64,000 nucleotides of DNA from Rhodospirillaceae bacterium (lineage in GTDB: Bacteria; Pseudomonadota; Alphaproteobacteria; Reyranellales; Reyranellaceae), in assembly GCA_009772935.1 (NCBI GenBank), contig WOUR01000039.1, positions 1 to 64,000 of the forward strand. The letters are read 5' to 3'. Numbering within the stretch: the first letter of the stretch is position 1; every line of letters starts with the position of its first letter. Under the pieces are notes generated by a model that was not told the DNA's origin, searched no databases, and saw nothing but the letters and a program-made list of their open reading frames with translations. Shown here piece after piece: positions 1 through 8,661 of this stretch. The position numbers and the translations under genes are program-made.

Positions 1-1023
1 CGCGGCGCCAAGGCGTGCCCGTTCGCCCGGATCCTCCAGCAGCCGCGCCACGGCGGCCGCGAAGGAAACCGCATCGCCGATCGGTGTCAGCAGCCCGGTG
101 ACACCGTCGGCCACGACCGCGGGGACGCCGCCGGTGCGGCCGGCGACCACCGGCAAGCCGGCCGCCTGGGCTTCGAGAAAGGCCATGCCGTACGCTTCGT
201 TGATTGCGGGCCAAAGGTAAAGGTCCGCCGCAGCGTACAGGGCCGGCAGGTCGCCGTGCGGCACGGCGCCGGCAAAGCGTACGCGGGAGCCGAACGGCGC
301 CATCAATCCCTCGATCTCGGGGCGCGCGGGACCGTCGCCCACCAGCAGGGCGCTCCAGTCCCTGTTCTCCAGCAGGGTAAAGGCACGGGCCAGCACGCGA
401 TAGGACTCGAGCTTGTCGCGCGTGCGCATCATGCCGACGCTGAGCAGCAGGGGCGCCCGGCCGGGGTCACGCCGTGGCGGAACCTGGAAGGGCGCGACCG
501 CGATGAACGGGGGCAGCCAGAGCTGGCGGGCGCCCGGCCGCAGCCGGGCTTTCACGCCCGCCACGTCCCGCGGATTGACCGTGAGCACGAGGTCGGCCGC
601 CGCCAGCGCCCGCTCGACGGCGCGATGGCCGGCCCGGGTCGGTCCCTGCGCCCGGCGCGGCGCATGCGAGGCCTCGGCAATCACGTACGGCACGTCCAGT
701 GCCTGCGTCACCAGCGGTCCCAGCCAGTCGGGCTTGCGATAATAGCAATGATAGGTGAACCAGAGATCGAAGCGCTCCGGATGATGCGCGGGCAACGCCC
801 GCCAGCGCCTGATCAACCGCCCTGCCTGCGCGCGCGCGCAGCGCTCCAGCGACAGATGCGCGGCGACCGGAGGCACGCCGGACGCGACGCGGCTCGCGGC
901 CGGCATCGCAACCTCATGGCCGAGACGTTCGAGGAGGCGCGCCAGCCCGCGCGCCATCTCGCGATCCCCCGAAGGCACGGGACTGTCAGGTGCCTTCAAC
1001 GGCGTGTGCAGCAGCACGCGCAT
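1..1023 (-). CDS. GT4-family glycosyltransferase, 3' end cut by window
   Basis: The frame opens at an ATG at 1023 (MRVLLHTPLKAP...) and stays open for 341 codons to the window edge, so the C-terminus is missing. The N-terminal Rossmann half begins with a typical 'RVLLHTP' strand. The C-terminal half carries the GT4 donor-site pattern (LLVGDGP, then NEAYGMAFLEAQAAGLPVV with the E-x7-E pair). It should transfer a sugar from an NDP-sugar to a glycan or lipid acceptor on the cytoplasmic side. It starts 2 nt after the stop of the next glycosyltransferase gene, so the two are co-transcribed. The acceptor cannot be told from sequence. An antisense open frame covers the same bases but shows no family features. 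Confidence 0.85.
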   Translation of the reverse strand, partial: MRVLLHTPLKAPDSPVPSGDREMARGLARLLERLGHEVAMPAASRVASGVPPVAAHLSLERCARAQAGRLIRRWRALPAHHPERFDLWFTYHCYYRKPDWLGPLVTQALDVPYVIAEASHAPRRAQGPTRAGHRAVERALAAADLVLTVNPRDVAGVKARLRPGARQLWLPPFIAVAPFQVPPRRDPGRAPLLLSVGMMRTRDKLESYRVLARAFTLLENRDWSALLVGDGPARPEIEGLMAPFGSRVRFAGAVPHGDLPALYAAADLYLWPAINEAYGMAFLEAQAAGLPVVAGRTGGVPAVVADGVTGLLTPIGDAVSFAAAVARLLEDPGERARLGAA

Positions 1024-1025
1024 GA

Positions 1026-2303
1026 CTACTCCGCGGCGCGCGCCGTGACGGTGCTCTCGCGGTGCCGGTCCTGCAACGCCGACGCGATCCATTCGACTCC
1101 GGCTTCGTAGGAGAAGCGTGTGCGCACGACCTCGCCGGCACGCTGTGCCAGCCTGCGCCGCAGCGCGGGCTCGGCGATCATGCGGGCGAGCGCAAGCCCC
1201 AGTTCCCGCGGCGCGGCGGGAGGGACCAGCAGGCCGGTCTCGCCATCCTCGACGAATTCGCCGATGGCCGCGGCCTGCGTCGATACCAGGGGCAGGCCCT
1301 GATGGGCGGCTTCCATCAATACGTTCGGCAGCCCGTCCTGGTCGCCATCGGCAGCCCTCTTGCTTGCCAGAACGAAGAGATCGGCGCGGGCGAATGCCTC
1401 GAACACCGCCTTCTGGGGCTGGGCGCCGCGCCACACGCAGCGATCGGCGATGCCGAGCGTCGCCGCCTGCGCCTTCAATGCTTCGGAGAGATCACCCCCG
1501 CCGACATGCTCGAAGCGCCAGTGCAGGTCGGGCGGCAACAGCGCCAGTGCATTCAGGAGATCGTCGTAGCCCTTCTTCTCGACCTTGCGGCCGACAGACA
1601 GGATCACCACGGGATCGGCCGGGTTTGAGCCGTCGCGCGGCGGCCGCGCCGGCGGGGGCGGCGGCAAATGGGCGAAATCGAGCCCATGATAGACCAAACG
1701 CAGCTTGGCGGGCGTCGGCGCCAGCTCTTCCAGGCGTTGCAACCCCACCTTGGTGCAGGTTACCAGCCAGGCGCAGTCCGCAAGCTTCTCGCGCACGTCC
1801 CAGGGCTCGCTGGTCCAGATGTCCTTGGCATGGGCCGAAACGCTCCACGGCAGGCCGCGCATCGTCGCCGCGTAGCGCGTCACCGACGCCGGCGTATGCA
1901 GGAAGTGGGCATAGAGCCACTCGATCGTGTCGGGCATTTCGGCGGCGAGGACCAGCGCCTGGCCCCACCGCCGCACGCGATTGGCGGTACGGTCGCGCCG
2001 GAAGTCGGCGAGGAACATGGTGCGGGCCGCGGCATAGCCGGGCAGGCGGCGGGCCCGGTGCCATGCCGCGAACACGCGGCGCCGATCGTCCTCCAGATAT
2101 TCGGGAAGATAGACGACACGCGCGGCGACGCGATTATGGACGGGATGGCGGGCCTCGTCGGTGGGGCGCCGCATCGACCACAGTTCCAGTGCCACGCCTC
2201 GCGCCTCGAGGCCGGCGATTTCCTGGGCGATGAAGGTCTCGGAGAGGCGCGGCCAGCCCTTCAGGATGACCGCGACCTTGGGCCTGTTCTTTTCGTTCGA
2301 CAT
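1026..2303 (-). CDS. GT4-family glycosyltransferase (WcaL-like)
   Basis: A 425-residue protein with two Rossmann halves. The N-terminus, KVAVILKGWPRLSETFIAQE, is the start seen in colanic-acid/exopolysaccharide type GT4 enzymes that read '...YPRLSETFI'. The C-terminal half has ILSVGRKVEKKGYDDLL and the donor-site segment DGLPNVLMEAAHQGLPLV followed by GETGLLVPP. It is cytosolic, with no membrane segment. The gene lies 14 nt downstream of the MurG-like glycosyltransferase gene and 2 nt upstream of another GT4 gene, which suggests one polysaccharide or glycolipid assembly operon. Substrate is unknown. Confidence 0.88.
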   Translation of the reverse strand: MSNEKNRPKVAVILKGWPRLSETFIAQEIAGLEARGVALELWSMRRPTDEARHPVHNRVAARVVYLPEYLEDDRRRVFAAWHRARRLPGYAAARTMFLADFRRDRTANRVRRWGQALVLAAEMPDTIEWLYAHFLHTPASVTRYAATMRGLPWSVSAHAKDIWTSEPWDVREKLADCAWLVTCTKVGLQRLEELAPTPAKLRLVYHGLDFAHLPPPPPARPPRDGSNPADPVVILSVGRKVEKKGYDDLLNALALLPPDLHWRFEHVGGGDLSEALKAQAATLGIADRCVWRGAQPQKAVFEAFARADLFVLASKRAADGDQDGLPNVLMEAAHQGLPLVSTQAAAIGEFVEDGETGLLVPPAAPRELGLALARMIAEPALRRRLAQRAGEVVRTRFSYEAGVEWIASALQDRHRESTVTARAAE

Positions 2304-2317
2304 TCGCCTTCCGGAAA

Positions 2318-3610
2318 TCAGCTGCGGTGGCGTTCCGGCAGGGGAGCCAGGTCCGCCGACACAAGCTCGCCGGCCGCATTCGCGGCAGGCGACTCCGCGA
2401 CTCCGAGCGAGGCCGGGCCGCGGTGCGGATGGGAAAGCTGCTTGGAGACGAGCCGCCAGACGCTGCCCAGCCCGTCGAGCAGACCCGGCACCACGACGTC
2501 GCTCGGCAGGCCCTGTTGCGGCAGATGGCGCAGCGCCGTGGCCATCGCCTGCGGGTCACGGCCGCGATTGGGATCCAGCATCTCGATCAGGCCGATGTTG
2601 CGGGCGGCCCGGGCGCGGATGAACTGCTCGAGGCGCGGATGCGTGCGCGGCACGATGATCGCCCGCTTGTCGAACGACAGGATCTCGCAGAACGTGTTGT
2701 AGCCGCCCATGGCGACCACGCCGGCGGCGCTCTGCATCAGGGCGCCGAGATTGTTGGTGAAGGTGAGGGTCTGGATGTTGGGAAACTTCGCGGCGCGTTC
2801 CTTGAAGGCCTCGCGCGCCGTGGCCGGCATGAACGGGCCGAACACGATGACCGCACCGTAGGGGATGTTTGGGTCGGTCTCGTACGCGGCGAGCACCCAA
2901 TCCACCAGTTCGATGCCGTCGCCGCCGCCGCCCGGCGTGACCAGGATGAAGGGACCGTCGATCTCCTCCAATTCGTGCGGCACGTCGCCATGCAGCGGCA
3001 GTTCGCGCCGCAGGTAGCCGGTATAGACCATCTTGTGGCGCACCGAGGGCGGCACGTCGATGCCGGTCAGCGGCTTGTTGACCTGCGGCAGACCGTACAC
3101 CCAGATCTCGTCATAGAGATCGCGCAGCGCCGGCATGACGTTCTTGCGCTCCCATTCCTTGGCCAGCTGGGCGGGATCGTCCATCACGTCGCGCAGGCCG
3201 AGGACCAGCGGCGTGCCCCGATCCTTGAGCAGCCGCAGGGCGGGACCGACCTCGCCGCGCAGCCCGAGCGGCTCCTTGTCGACGATGAACAGGTCGGGGC
3301 GGAAGATGTCGGCGGTGTCGCGGATGATGCGGGTACGCATCTCGAGCGTATGCTCGACATTCATGCGCAGGTTGGCCGAGTCGTACTCGCCGGTCTCGAT
3401 CTTCACGACGCCGGGGATGCGCACGAAGTCGACGCCGGAGCGGAATTCATAGGAACCGACGACCGGCGAGCCGGACAGGATGAGCACCGACACGGACTGG
3501 TCGGCCTCGACGATGGCATTGGCGATCGTGCGGCAGCGGCTCACATGGCCGAGACCGAAGGAATCGTGGCTGTACAGCAGTACGCGTTTGGACCGGGTGC
3601 TGGTAGGCAT
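2318..3610 (-). CDS. MurG/GT28-like glycosyltransferase
   Basis: A 430-residue protein starting MPTSTRSKRVLLYSHDSFGLGH. The early 'SxDSFGLGHxxR' motif and the C-terminal block VVAMGGYNTFCEIL plus PRTHPRLEQFIRA match the acceptor and donor regions of the UDP-glycosyltransferase/MurG superfold (GT28-like). A glycine-rich loop (VTPGGGGDG, about residue 240) joins the halves. It is the first gene of the three-gene minus-strand glycosyltransferase operon and is divergent, across about 170 bp, from the ABC protein gene. It probably makes a cell-surface glycan or glycolipid; the acceptor is not identifiable. The last 50 residues are low-complexity and poorly conserved. Confidence 0.82.
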   Translation of the reverse strand: MPTSTRSKRVLLYSHDSFGLGHVSRCRTIANAIVEADQSVSVLILSGSPVVGSYEFRSGVDFVRIPGVVKIETGEYDSANLRMNVEHTLEMRTRIIRDTADIFRPDLFIVDKEPLGLRGEVGPALRLLKDRGTPLVLGLRDVMDDPAQLAKEWERKNVMPALRDLYDEIWVYGLPQVNKPLTGIDVPPSVRHKMVYTGYLRRELPLHGDVPHELEEIDGPFILVTPGGGGDGIELVDWVLAAYETDPNIPYGAVIVFGPFMPATAREAFKERAAKFPNIQTLTFTNNLGALMQSAAGVVAMGGYNTFCEILSFDKRAIIVPRTHPRLEQFIRARAARNIGLIEMLDPNRGRDPQAMATALRHLPQQGLPSDVVVPGLLDGLGSVWRLVSKQLSHPHRGPASLGVAESPAANAAGELVSADLAPLPERHRS

Positions 3611-3780
3611 GGGCCTCTCCCTCGCCGAAGCGGCTACTGCCCCGACCGGTGAACGACGCGCCGACTATGCCACAAGCCGCAGGTGCCGCGAAGCCGGGTG
3701 CGGCAACCCGGCAAATATCTAATGTAATCAAGGCACTGATCGCCTATAGGGGGAGGTGCGACCGCGCCGACGCAGGATTC

Positions 3781-6501
3781 ATGGAACGCAGTCTCTTCTC
3801 CTATATCTGGCGGCACAGCCGGCCCGAGCAGGTCGTGATCCTGCTGCTGGTGGTCCTGGCCCAGATCTTCTACTTCATGTCGCTGACGGTGCCGAAATCG
3901 GTCATCAACAACGGCATCCAGGGCAACGCGTTCAAGGACAGCAAGACCATCCCGTTCCTGGTCTGGGAACTGGACCTTTCCGCCGTCTTCCCCGGCAGGG
4001 TCATCCGCTTCTTCGACGGATTCCAGGTCGACCAGCTCCAGTATCTCGTCGTGATGAGCTTCGTCTTCCTGGGTGCAGTCGTCGTGAACGGCCTGTTCAA
4101 GAAGACGATCAACACCCAGAAGGGCCGCATGGGCGAGCGCATGCTGCGCCGCCTGCGCTACGAGCTCTACGACCGCATCCTGCGCTTCCCGCCGGCCCAT
4201 TTCCGCAAGGTGAAGCAGGCCGAGCTCGCCACCATGGTGAAGGACGAGGTCGAACCGCTGGGCGGCTTCATCGGCGACGCCTTCGTGCAGCCGATGTTCC
4301 TGGGCGGACAGGCGCTGACGGCCATCATCTTCATCATGATGCAGAACTGGCTGCTCGGGATCATCGTGATCGTGCTGCTGGCCGTTCAGATGTCGATCAT
4401 CCCGCGGCTGCGCAAGCCGGTGCTGGTGCTGGGCCGCCAGCGGCAGATTTCCGCCCGCCAGTTGGCCGGCCGCATCGCCGAGACCGCCGACGGCGTGCAT
4501 GAGATCCACATCCACGGCGCCGCCAACTACGAACGCGCCGATATTTCCGAGCGGCTGGGCCTGATCTTCAAGATCCGCTTCGACCTCTACCAGAAGAAAT
4601 TCGTCGCCAAGTTCTGGAACAACATCCTGTCGCAGGCGACGCCCTTCGCCATCTACCTGGTGGGTGGCTACTTCGCGATCACCGGCCAGATGGACGTCGG
4701 CGCCGTGGTCGGCGTGCTGCTCGCCTACAAGGACCTGCCGTCGCCGATCAAGGAGCTGATCGACTGGGACCAGCAGCGCCAGGACGTGCAGATCAAGTAC
4801 GAGCAGGTGATCGACCAGTTCCAGCCCGAGGGCATGATGCCGCCGGAGCTGCAGGCGATCCCCGACGGACCGCCGCCGCCGCTCGGCAAGGAGCTGGCGT
4901 TGGCCGGGGTGGTCGTGACCGAGGACGGCCGCGTGAAGCAGCTCGACAATCTCTCGCTCACCTTGCAGACCAGCAGCCGCGTGGCGGTGATCGGCGGCTC
5001 GGGGTCGGGCAAGGACGTGCTGGGCCAGGTGCTGGCGCGCCAGACCCTGCCGGCCAGCGGCTCGGTCCGCGTCGACGGCAAGGATTTCTTCCAGCTGCCC
5101 GAGTATGTCATCGGCGCGCGGCTCGCCTATGTCGGGCAGGACACTTATCTCTTCCCCCTGTCCGTCCGCGACAACCTGCTGTTTGGCCTGAAGCTGCGGC
5201 CCGTGGCGCCGGCAAGCTATGACGAGGCCACGAAGGCGGTGCGCGAGACGTTCTGGAAGGAATCCGTGCGCGCCGGCAATCCGGCCTTCGATCCCAACGC
5301 CGACTGGGTCGACTACGAGCTGGCCGGCGCCACCGGCCCGGCCGACCTGCTGCCCTGCATGGTGCGGGCGCTGAAGCAGGTCGAGCTCGACGAGGACATC
5401 TATTCGCTGGGCCTGCGCGGCACCGTCGACGCGGCGCAGCGCCCCGACCTGGCCGAGAAGATCCTGAAGGCCCGGCATACGCTGCACGAGCATCTGCAGG
5501 ACGGTACCTACGCCGGCCTCGTCGAGCCGTTCAACGACGACCACTACAACAAGAACCTGTCGGTCGCCGAAAACCTGCTGTTCGGCACGGCGCTGGGCAA
5601 GCAGTTCGACGGTGACAATCTCGCGGCCGATCCCTACGTGATGTCGGTGCTGCGGAAGACCGGGCTCGACGTCGACCTGCAGCGCATGGGCCTCAGCATC
5701 GCCGAGACCATGGTCGAGCTGTTCTCCGGCCTGTCGCCCGACAATCCGTTGTTCGAGCAGTACAGCTTCATCTCGGCCGACGAACTGCCCAACGTCCGCC
5801 TTCTGCTGCAGCGTCTCGGCGGCAAGGGCATCGAGGCGGTGCCCGAGGCCGACCGCATCCGACTGATGACGCTGCCGTTCCGCTACATCGAAGCGCGCCA
5901 TCGCCTCGGCCTGATCGACGCGGCCATGGAGGAGCGGATCCTGGGCGCCCGCCGCGCCTTCGCCGAGGGCCTGCCGGCCAACCTGCGCGATGCCGTCGAG
6001 TTCTACGATTTCGAGCGCTACAACAGCGCAGCCACCCTGCAGGACAACATCCTGTTCGGTCGCCTGGTCTACGGCCAGGCGCAGGCCGGCGAACGCATCG
6101 GCACCCTGATCGCCCAGGTGTTCGACGAACTCGGCCTGCGCGATTCGGTGATCGAGGTCGGCCTGGAGTACAATGTCGGCGTCGGCGGCAAGCGGTTGCC
6201 GGCGAGCCAGCGCCAAAAGCTCGGAATTGCCCGCGCCCTGATCAAGCGGCCGCAGCTCGTGGTCGTCAACGAAGCGGTGGCCATGTTCGACGGTCGCACC
6301 CAGGACCGCATTCGCGACAATATTCTGGCCGATGCTTCCGAGCGGGCCAGCGGCGTGTTCTGGATCGCCAACCGGCCCAGCCAGGCGGAGCCGTTCGAGC
6401 AGGTCGTCGTTATGCAGGGTGGCCGCGTGGTCGCCCAGGGATCGCCGTCGGAGCTGGCGGCAAGAGGCGGGCTCTATACCGAGCTGATGGCGTCGGCGTA
6501 G
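3781..6501 (+). CDS. ABC exporter-like protein with divergent, expanded ATPase domain
   Basis: From the ATG at 3781 the protein has 906 residues; a GTG at 3649 would add 44 poorly supported residues. An N-terminal type-IV exporter membrane domain (hydrophobic segments near residues 15-35, 85-105, 180-210, 285-310) leads into an ATPase domain. The Walker A region reads GGSGSGKD (405-412) with Asp where Ser/Thr is usual. The signature is LPASQRQK (806-813), Walker B ends VVVNEA (N830 in place of Asp, E831 kept), and the switch His position is Asn (IANRPS, N864). Between Walker A and the signature lies about 330 extra residues in which an 'ENLLFG' motif occurs three times (464-469, 597-602, 755-760). 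It is followed by a cNMP-binding gene and a methyltransferase gene on the same strand. Substrate unknown. Confidence 0.82.
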   Translation: MERSLFSYIWRHSRPEQVVILLLVVLAQIFYFMSLTVPKSVINNGIQGNAFKDSKTIPFLVWELDLSAVFPGRVIRFFDGFQVDQLQYLVVMSFVFLGAVVVNGLFKKTINTQKGRMGERMLRRLRYELYDRILRFPPAHFRKVKQAELATMVKDEVEPLGGFIGDAFVQPMFLGGQALTAIIFIMMQNWLLGIIVIVLLAVQMSIIPRLRKPVLVLGRQRQISARQLAGRIAETADGVHEIHIHGAANYERADISERLGLIFKIRFDLYQKKFVAKFWNNILSQATPFAIYLVGGYFAITGQMDVGAVVGVLLAYKDLPSPIKELIDWDQQRQDVQIKYEQVIDQFQPEGMMPPELQAIPDGPPPPLGKELALAGVVVTEDGRVKQLDNLSLTLQTSSRVAVIGGSGSGKDVLGQVLARQTLPASGSVRVDGKDFFQLPEYVIGARLAYVGQDTYLFPLSVRDNLLFGLKLRPVAPASYDEATKAVRETFWKESVRAGNPAFDPNADWVDYELAGATGPADLLPCMVRALKQVELDEDIYSLGLRGTVDAAQRPDLAEKILKARHTLHEHLQDGTYAGLVEPFNDDHYNKNLSVAENLLFGTALGKQFDGDNLAADPYVMSVLRKTGLDVDLQRMGLSIAETMVELFSGLSPDNPLFEQYSFISADELPNVRLLLQRLGGKGIEAVPEADRIRLMTLPFRYIEARHRLGLIDAAMEERILGARRAFAEGLPANLRDAVEFYDFERYNSAATLQDNILFGRLVYGQAQAGERIGTLIAQVFDELGLRDSVIEVGLEYNVGVGGKRLPASQRQKLGIARALIKRPQLVVVNEAVAMFDGRTQDRIRDNILADASERASGVFWIANRPSQAEPFEQVVVMQGGRVVAQGSPSELAARGGLYTELMASA

Positions 6502-6521
6502 GGCGCATCGAGGAGGACGCG

Positions 6522-6971
6522 ATGAACCTCAACGAAGAGGTGGAGCTGCTGAAGGGTGTGCCGATCTTCTCGAAGGTCGAGCAGGCGAGGTTGAAGCTGC
6601 TGGCCTTCACCAGCGAGCGGGTGAATTTCGGCGTTGGCCAGGAGGTCTGTCACCAGGGCGATCCCGGCGACACGATGTACGTGATCCTGGGCGGCACGGC
6701 CGACGTGCTGATCGACACGCCGAGCGGCCAGATCTCGGTGGCCGAGATGAAGCGCAACAGCTTCTTCGGCGAGATCGCCATCCTGTGCGACGTGCCGCGC
6801 ACCGCGACCATCAAGGCCAAGGAGCCGCTCGCCACGCTCAAGATCACCAAGGACATGTTCTATCGCCTGGTCGCGGAGTTCCCGGAGATGGCGATCGAGA
6901 TCATGCGCGAGCTGGCGCACCGGCTCGAGGACACCAACCAGAAACTGCGCGCCGCCACCAGGGCCGCCTGA
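6522..6971 (+). CDS. Stand-alone cyclic-nucleotide-binding (Crp-type) domain protein
   Basis: A 149-residue protein that is almost entirely one cNMP-binding beta-roll with no DNA-binding helix-turn-helix. The phosphate-binding cassette is well kept: FFGEIAILCDVPRTATIKA (about residues 86-104) carries the Gly-Glu and Arg that contact ribose and phosphate in Crp/PKA-type domains. It ends in an alpha-helix rich in charged residues. The gene starts 21 nt after the ABC protein gene (RBS GAGGA before the ATG), so it probably acts with that transporter as a ligand-sensing subunit; that role is inferred from context only. Confidence 0.85.
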   Translation: MNLNEEVELLKGVPIFSKVEQARLKLLAFTSERVNFGVGQEVCHQGDPGDTMYVILGGTADVLIDTPSGQISVAEMKRNSFFGEIAILCDVPRTATIKAKEPLATLKITKDMFYRLVAEFPEMAIEIMRELAHRLEDTNQKLRAATRAA

Positions 6972-6998
6972 GCAGCCCGCGAGAGTCACCACATCGTC

Positions 6999-7487
6999 AT
7001 GAGTCGTCTCGACAGTTTCATCGCGCGCATGCAGGCGCAGCGCGACTGCCTGAATTTCCTGAAGCCCGCCATCGACGCCGTGCCGGGCCCGATCCTCGAA
7101 GTCGGCCTGGGCAACGGCCGCACCTACGACCATCTGCGCGAACTCTTTCCCGGCCGGGACATCTATGTGTTCGAGCGCAAGGTGGCGGCCCATCCCGACT
7201 GCGTCCCGCCCGACGAGCGGCTGTTCCTCGGCGACGCCGACCGCACGATCGACCAGGCCGCGCGAAAACTCGGCCCGACGGCCGCATTGATCCATACCGA
7301 TCTCGGCACCGGCGACCACGACGCGAACGTGGCGATGGGCAGATGGCTGGGACCGGCCCTCGACCGGCTGGCCGTGTCCGGCGGCTACGTTCTCGCCAAC
7401 CAGACGCTGGACGTCGCGCGCTGGCAGCGCCTGCCCGAGCCTCCGGGCGTGCCGAAGGACCGGTATTTTCTCTATCGCGTGAGCTGA
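6999..7487 (+). CDS. Small class I SAM-dependent methyltransferase
   Basis: A 162-residue protein with a Rossmann methyltransferase motif I, PILEVGLGNGRTYDHL (residues about 31-46), and an acidic second strand (IYVFERK). It is shorter than most class I enzymes and has no extra substrate domain, so it may be a minimal methyltransferase or a non-catalytic SAM-binding protein. It begins 27 nt after the cNMP-binding gene, making it third in the ABC/cNMP/methyltransferase set. It ends 15 nt before the convergent glsB-like gene. Target unknown. Confidence 0.75.
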   Translation: MSRLDSFIARMQAQRDCLNFLKPAIDAVPGPILEVGLGNGRTYDHLRELFPGRDIYVFERKVAAHPDCVPPDERLFLGDADRTIDQAARKLGPTAALIHTDLGTGDHDANVAMGRWLGPALDRLAVSGGYVLANQTLDVARWQRLPEPPGVPKDRYFLYRVS

Positions 7488-7502
7488 CTCATTGGAGCGG
7501 AA

Positions 7503-7748
7503 CTAACGCCCGAAGAGCTGGACGAGAGCCAGCAGGACGATGGCGCCGACGACCGAACCGATGAAGCCGGCCGGCTGGCCGGCGCGGTAGAGGCCGAGCG
7601 CCTGTCCGCCATAGGTCGCGATCACCGATCCCACGACACCGATCAGGACGGTGATCCAGAAACCCTGGATCTGGGCGCCGGGACCGATCCAGCGGGCCAG
7701 GAGACCGACGACGAAGCCGATCAGGATGGTGACGATGATTTGCAGCAT
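7503..7748 (-). CDS. GlsB/YeaQ/YmgE-family small membrane protein
   Basis: An 81-residue, very hydrophobic protein with three predicted membrane helices (about 4-22, 32-48, 58-78) and the family's glycine-rich GLLARWIGPG turn after helix 1. The family (transglycosylase-associated protein) is induced by stress in several bacteria, but its molecular role is not settled. An RBS-like GGGGAG lies just upstream of the ATG. It is convergent with the methyltransferase gene and 24 nt downstream of the exonuclease III gene on the same strand. Confidence 0.85.
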   Translation of the reverse strand: MLQIIVTILIGFVVGLLARWIGPGAQIQGFWITVLIGVVGSVIATYGGQALGLYRAGQPAGFIGSVVGAIVLLALVQLFGR

Positions 7749-7772
7749 GGCGGGCTCCCCCCAGACTTTACA

Positions 7773-8594
7773 CTAGACCTCGAACGTTGCCGACACCGGC
7801 ACATGGTCCGACGCCTTTTCCCAATCGCGTAGATCGACGTCGATGTGATGACTGCGGATCGCGCCGGCAAGGGCGGGACTCGCCAGGATATGATCCAGCC
7901 GGCGGCCGCGGTTGGAAACCCGCCAGTCGGTGTTGCGATAGCTCCACCACGAATAGAGCTTCCGATCCTCCGGCACGAACCGGCGCGGCACGTCGATCCA
8001 GTCGAGCGAGGCCTGGAGCTTGCCGAACAATTCCACTTCGACCGGTGTGTGCGAGACGATCTTCAGGAGCTGCTTGTGGCTCCACACGTCGTGCTCCAGC
8101 GGCGCCACGTTGAGGTCGCCCACGGTGATGCGGCGCAGGCCCTTGCGGGCGCGCGGGCCGGGCTTGCGCTCGGCGTACCAGGCGGCCATCTCGCGATAGA
8201 AATCGAGCTTGTGCGCGAACTTCACGTTGAGGTCGGGGTCGGGAATGTCGCCGCCCGCCGGGATGTAGAGATTGTCGAGCAGGATCGGATCGGAGCCGAC
8301 GTCGAGCGCGACCTCGACATGCCGGCAATCCTCCCTACCGCAGCGGTGATGGATGGTGCCGGCGGCGAACGGCACCCTGGAGAGGATCGCCACGCCGTTA
8401 TAGGCCTTCATGCCCTGCACGAACCGGTGGGTGTAGCCCATGCGCTCGAAGGCCTCGTGCGGGAAGAACTCGTCCGGGCACTTGGTCTCCTGCAGGCACA
8501 GCACATCGGGCTGGCGCAACTTCAGGTACCGTTCGACGTTTGCGATCCGCAGCCGGACCGAATTTATGTTCCAGGTCGCAATGGTGAGGCTCAT
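7773..8594 (-). CDS. xthA: Exodeoxyribonuclease III (AP endonuclease)
   Basis: A 273-residue endonuclease/exonuclease/phosphatase-fold protein. It opens with the family signature LTIATWNINSVRLR, followed by the metal-binding Glu in LCLQETK (about residue 37). The DLNVAP block carries the catalytic Asp/Asn pair, and the C-terminal SDHVPVSATF carries the catalytic His. It cleaves DNA 5' of abasic sites and removes 3' blocking groups in base excision repair in the cytoplasm. Length and motifs are complete. It is divergent from the zinc metallopeptidase gene across 67 bp. Confidence 0.93.
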   Translation of the reverse strand: MSLTIATWNINSVRLRIANVERYLKLRQPDVLCLQETKCPDEFFPHEAFERMGYTHRFVQGMKAYNGVAILSRVPFAAGTIHHRCGREDCRHVEVALDVGSDPILLDNLYIPAGGDIPDPDLNVKFAHKLDFYREMAAWYAERKPGPRARKGLRRITVGDLNVAPLEHDVWSHKQLLKIVSHTPVEVELFGKLQASLDWIDVPRRFVPEDRKLYSWWSYRNTDWRVSNRGRRLDHILASPALAGAIRSHHIDVDLRDWEKASDHVPVSATFEV

Positions 8595-8661
8595 CGCAGG
8601 GCACTATAGACGATCCGGACACGATCTCGCCGGGAACTTCCCGGCCAAGGAGACCTGAGCC

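Noticed and set aside
256..1110. A plus-strand 284-codon frame across the first glycosyltransferase gene
   Set aside because: The minus strand encodes an intact GT4 protein; the plus frame has no motif.
3634..6216. An 860-codon open frame on the strand opposite the ABC protein gene
   Set aside because: It is antisense to a gene with recognisable ABC domains, has His/Gln/Asp-heavy composition expected from reversed GC-rich codons, and shows no family motif.
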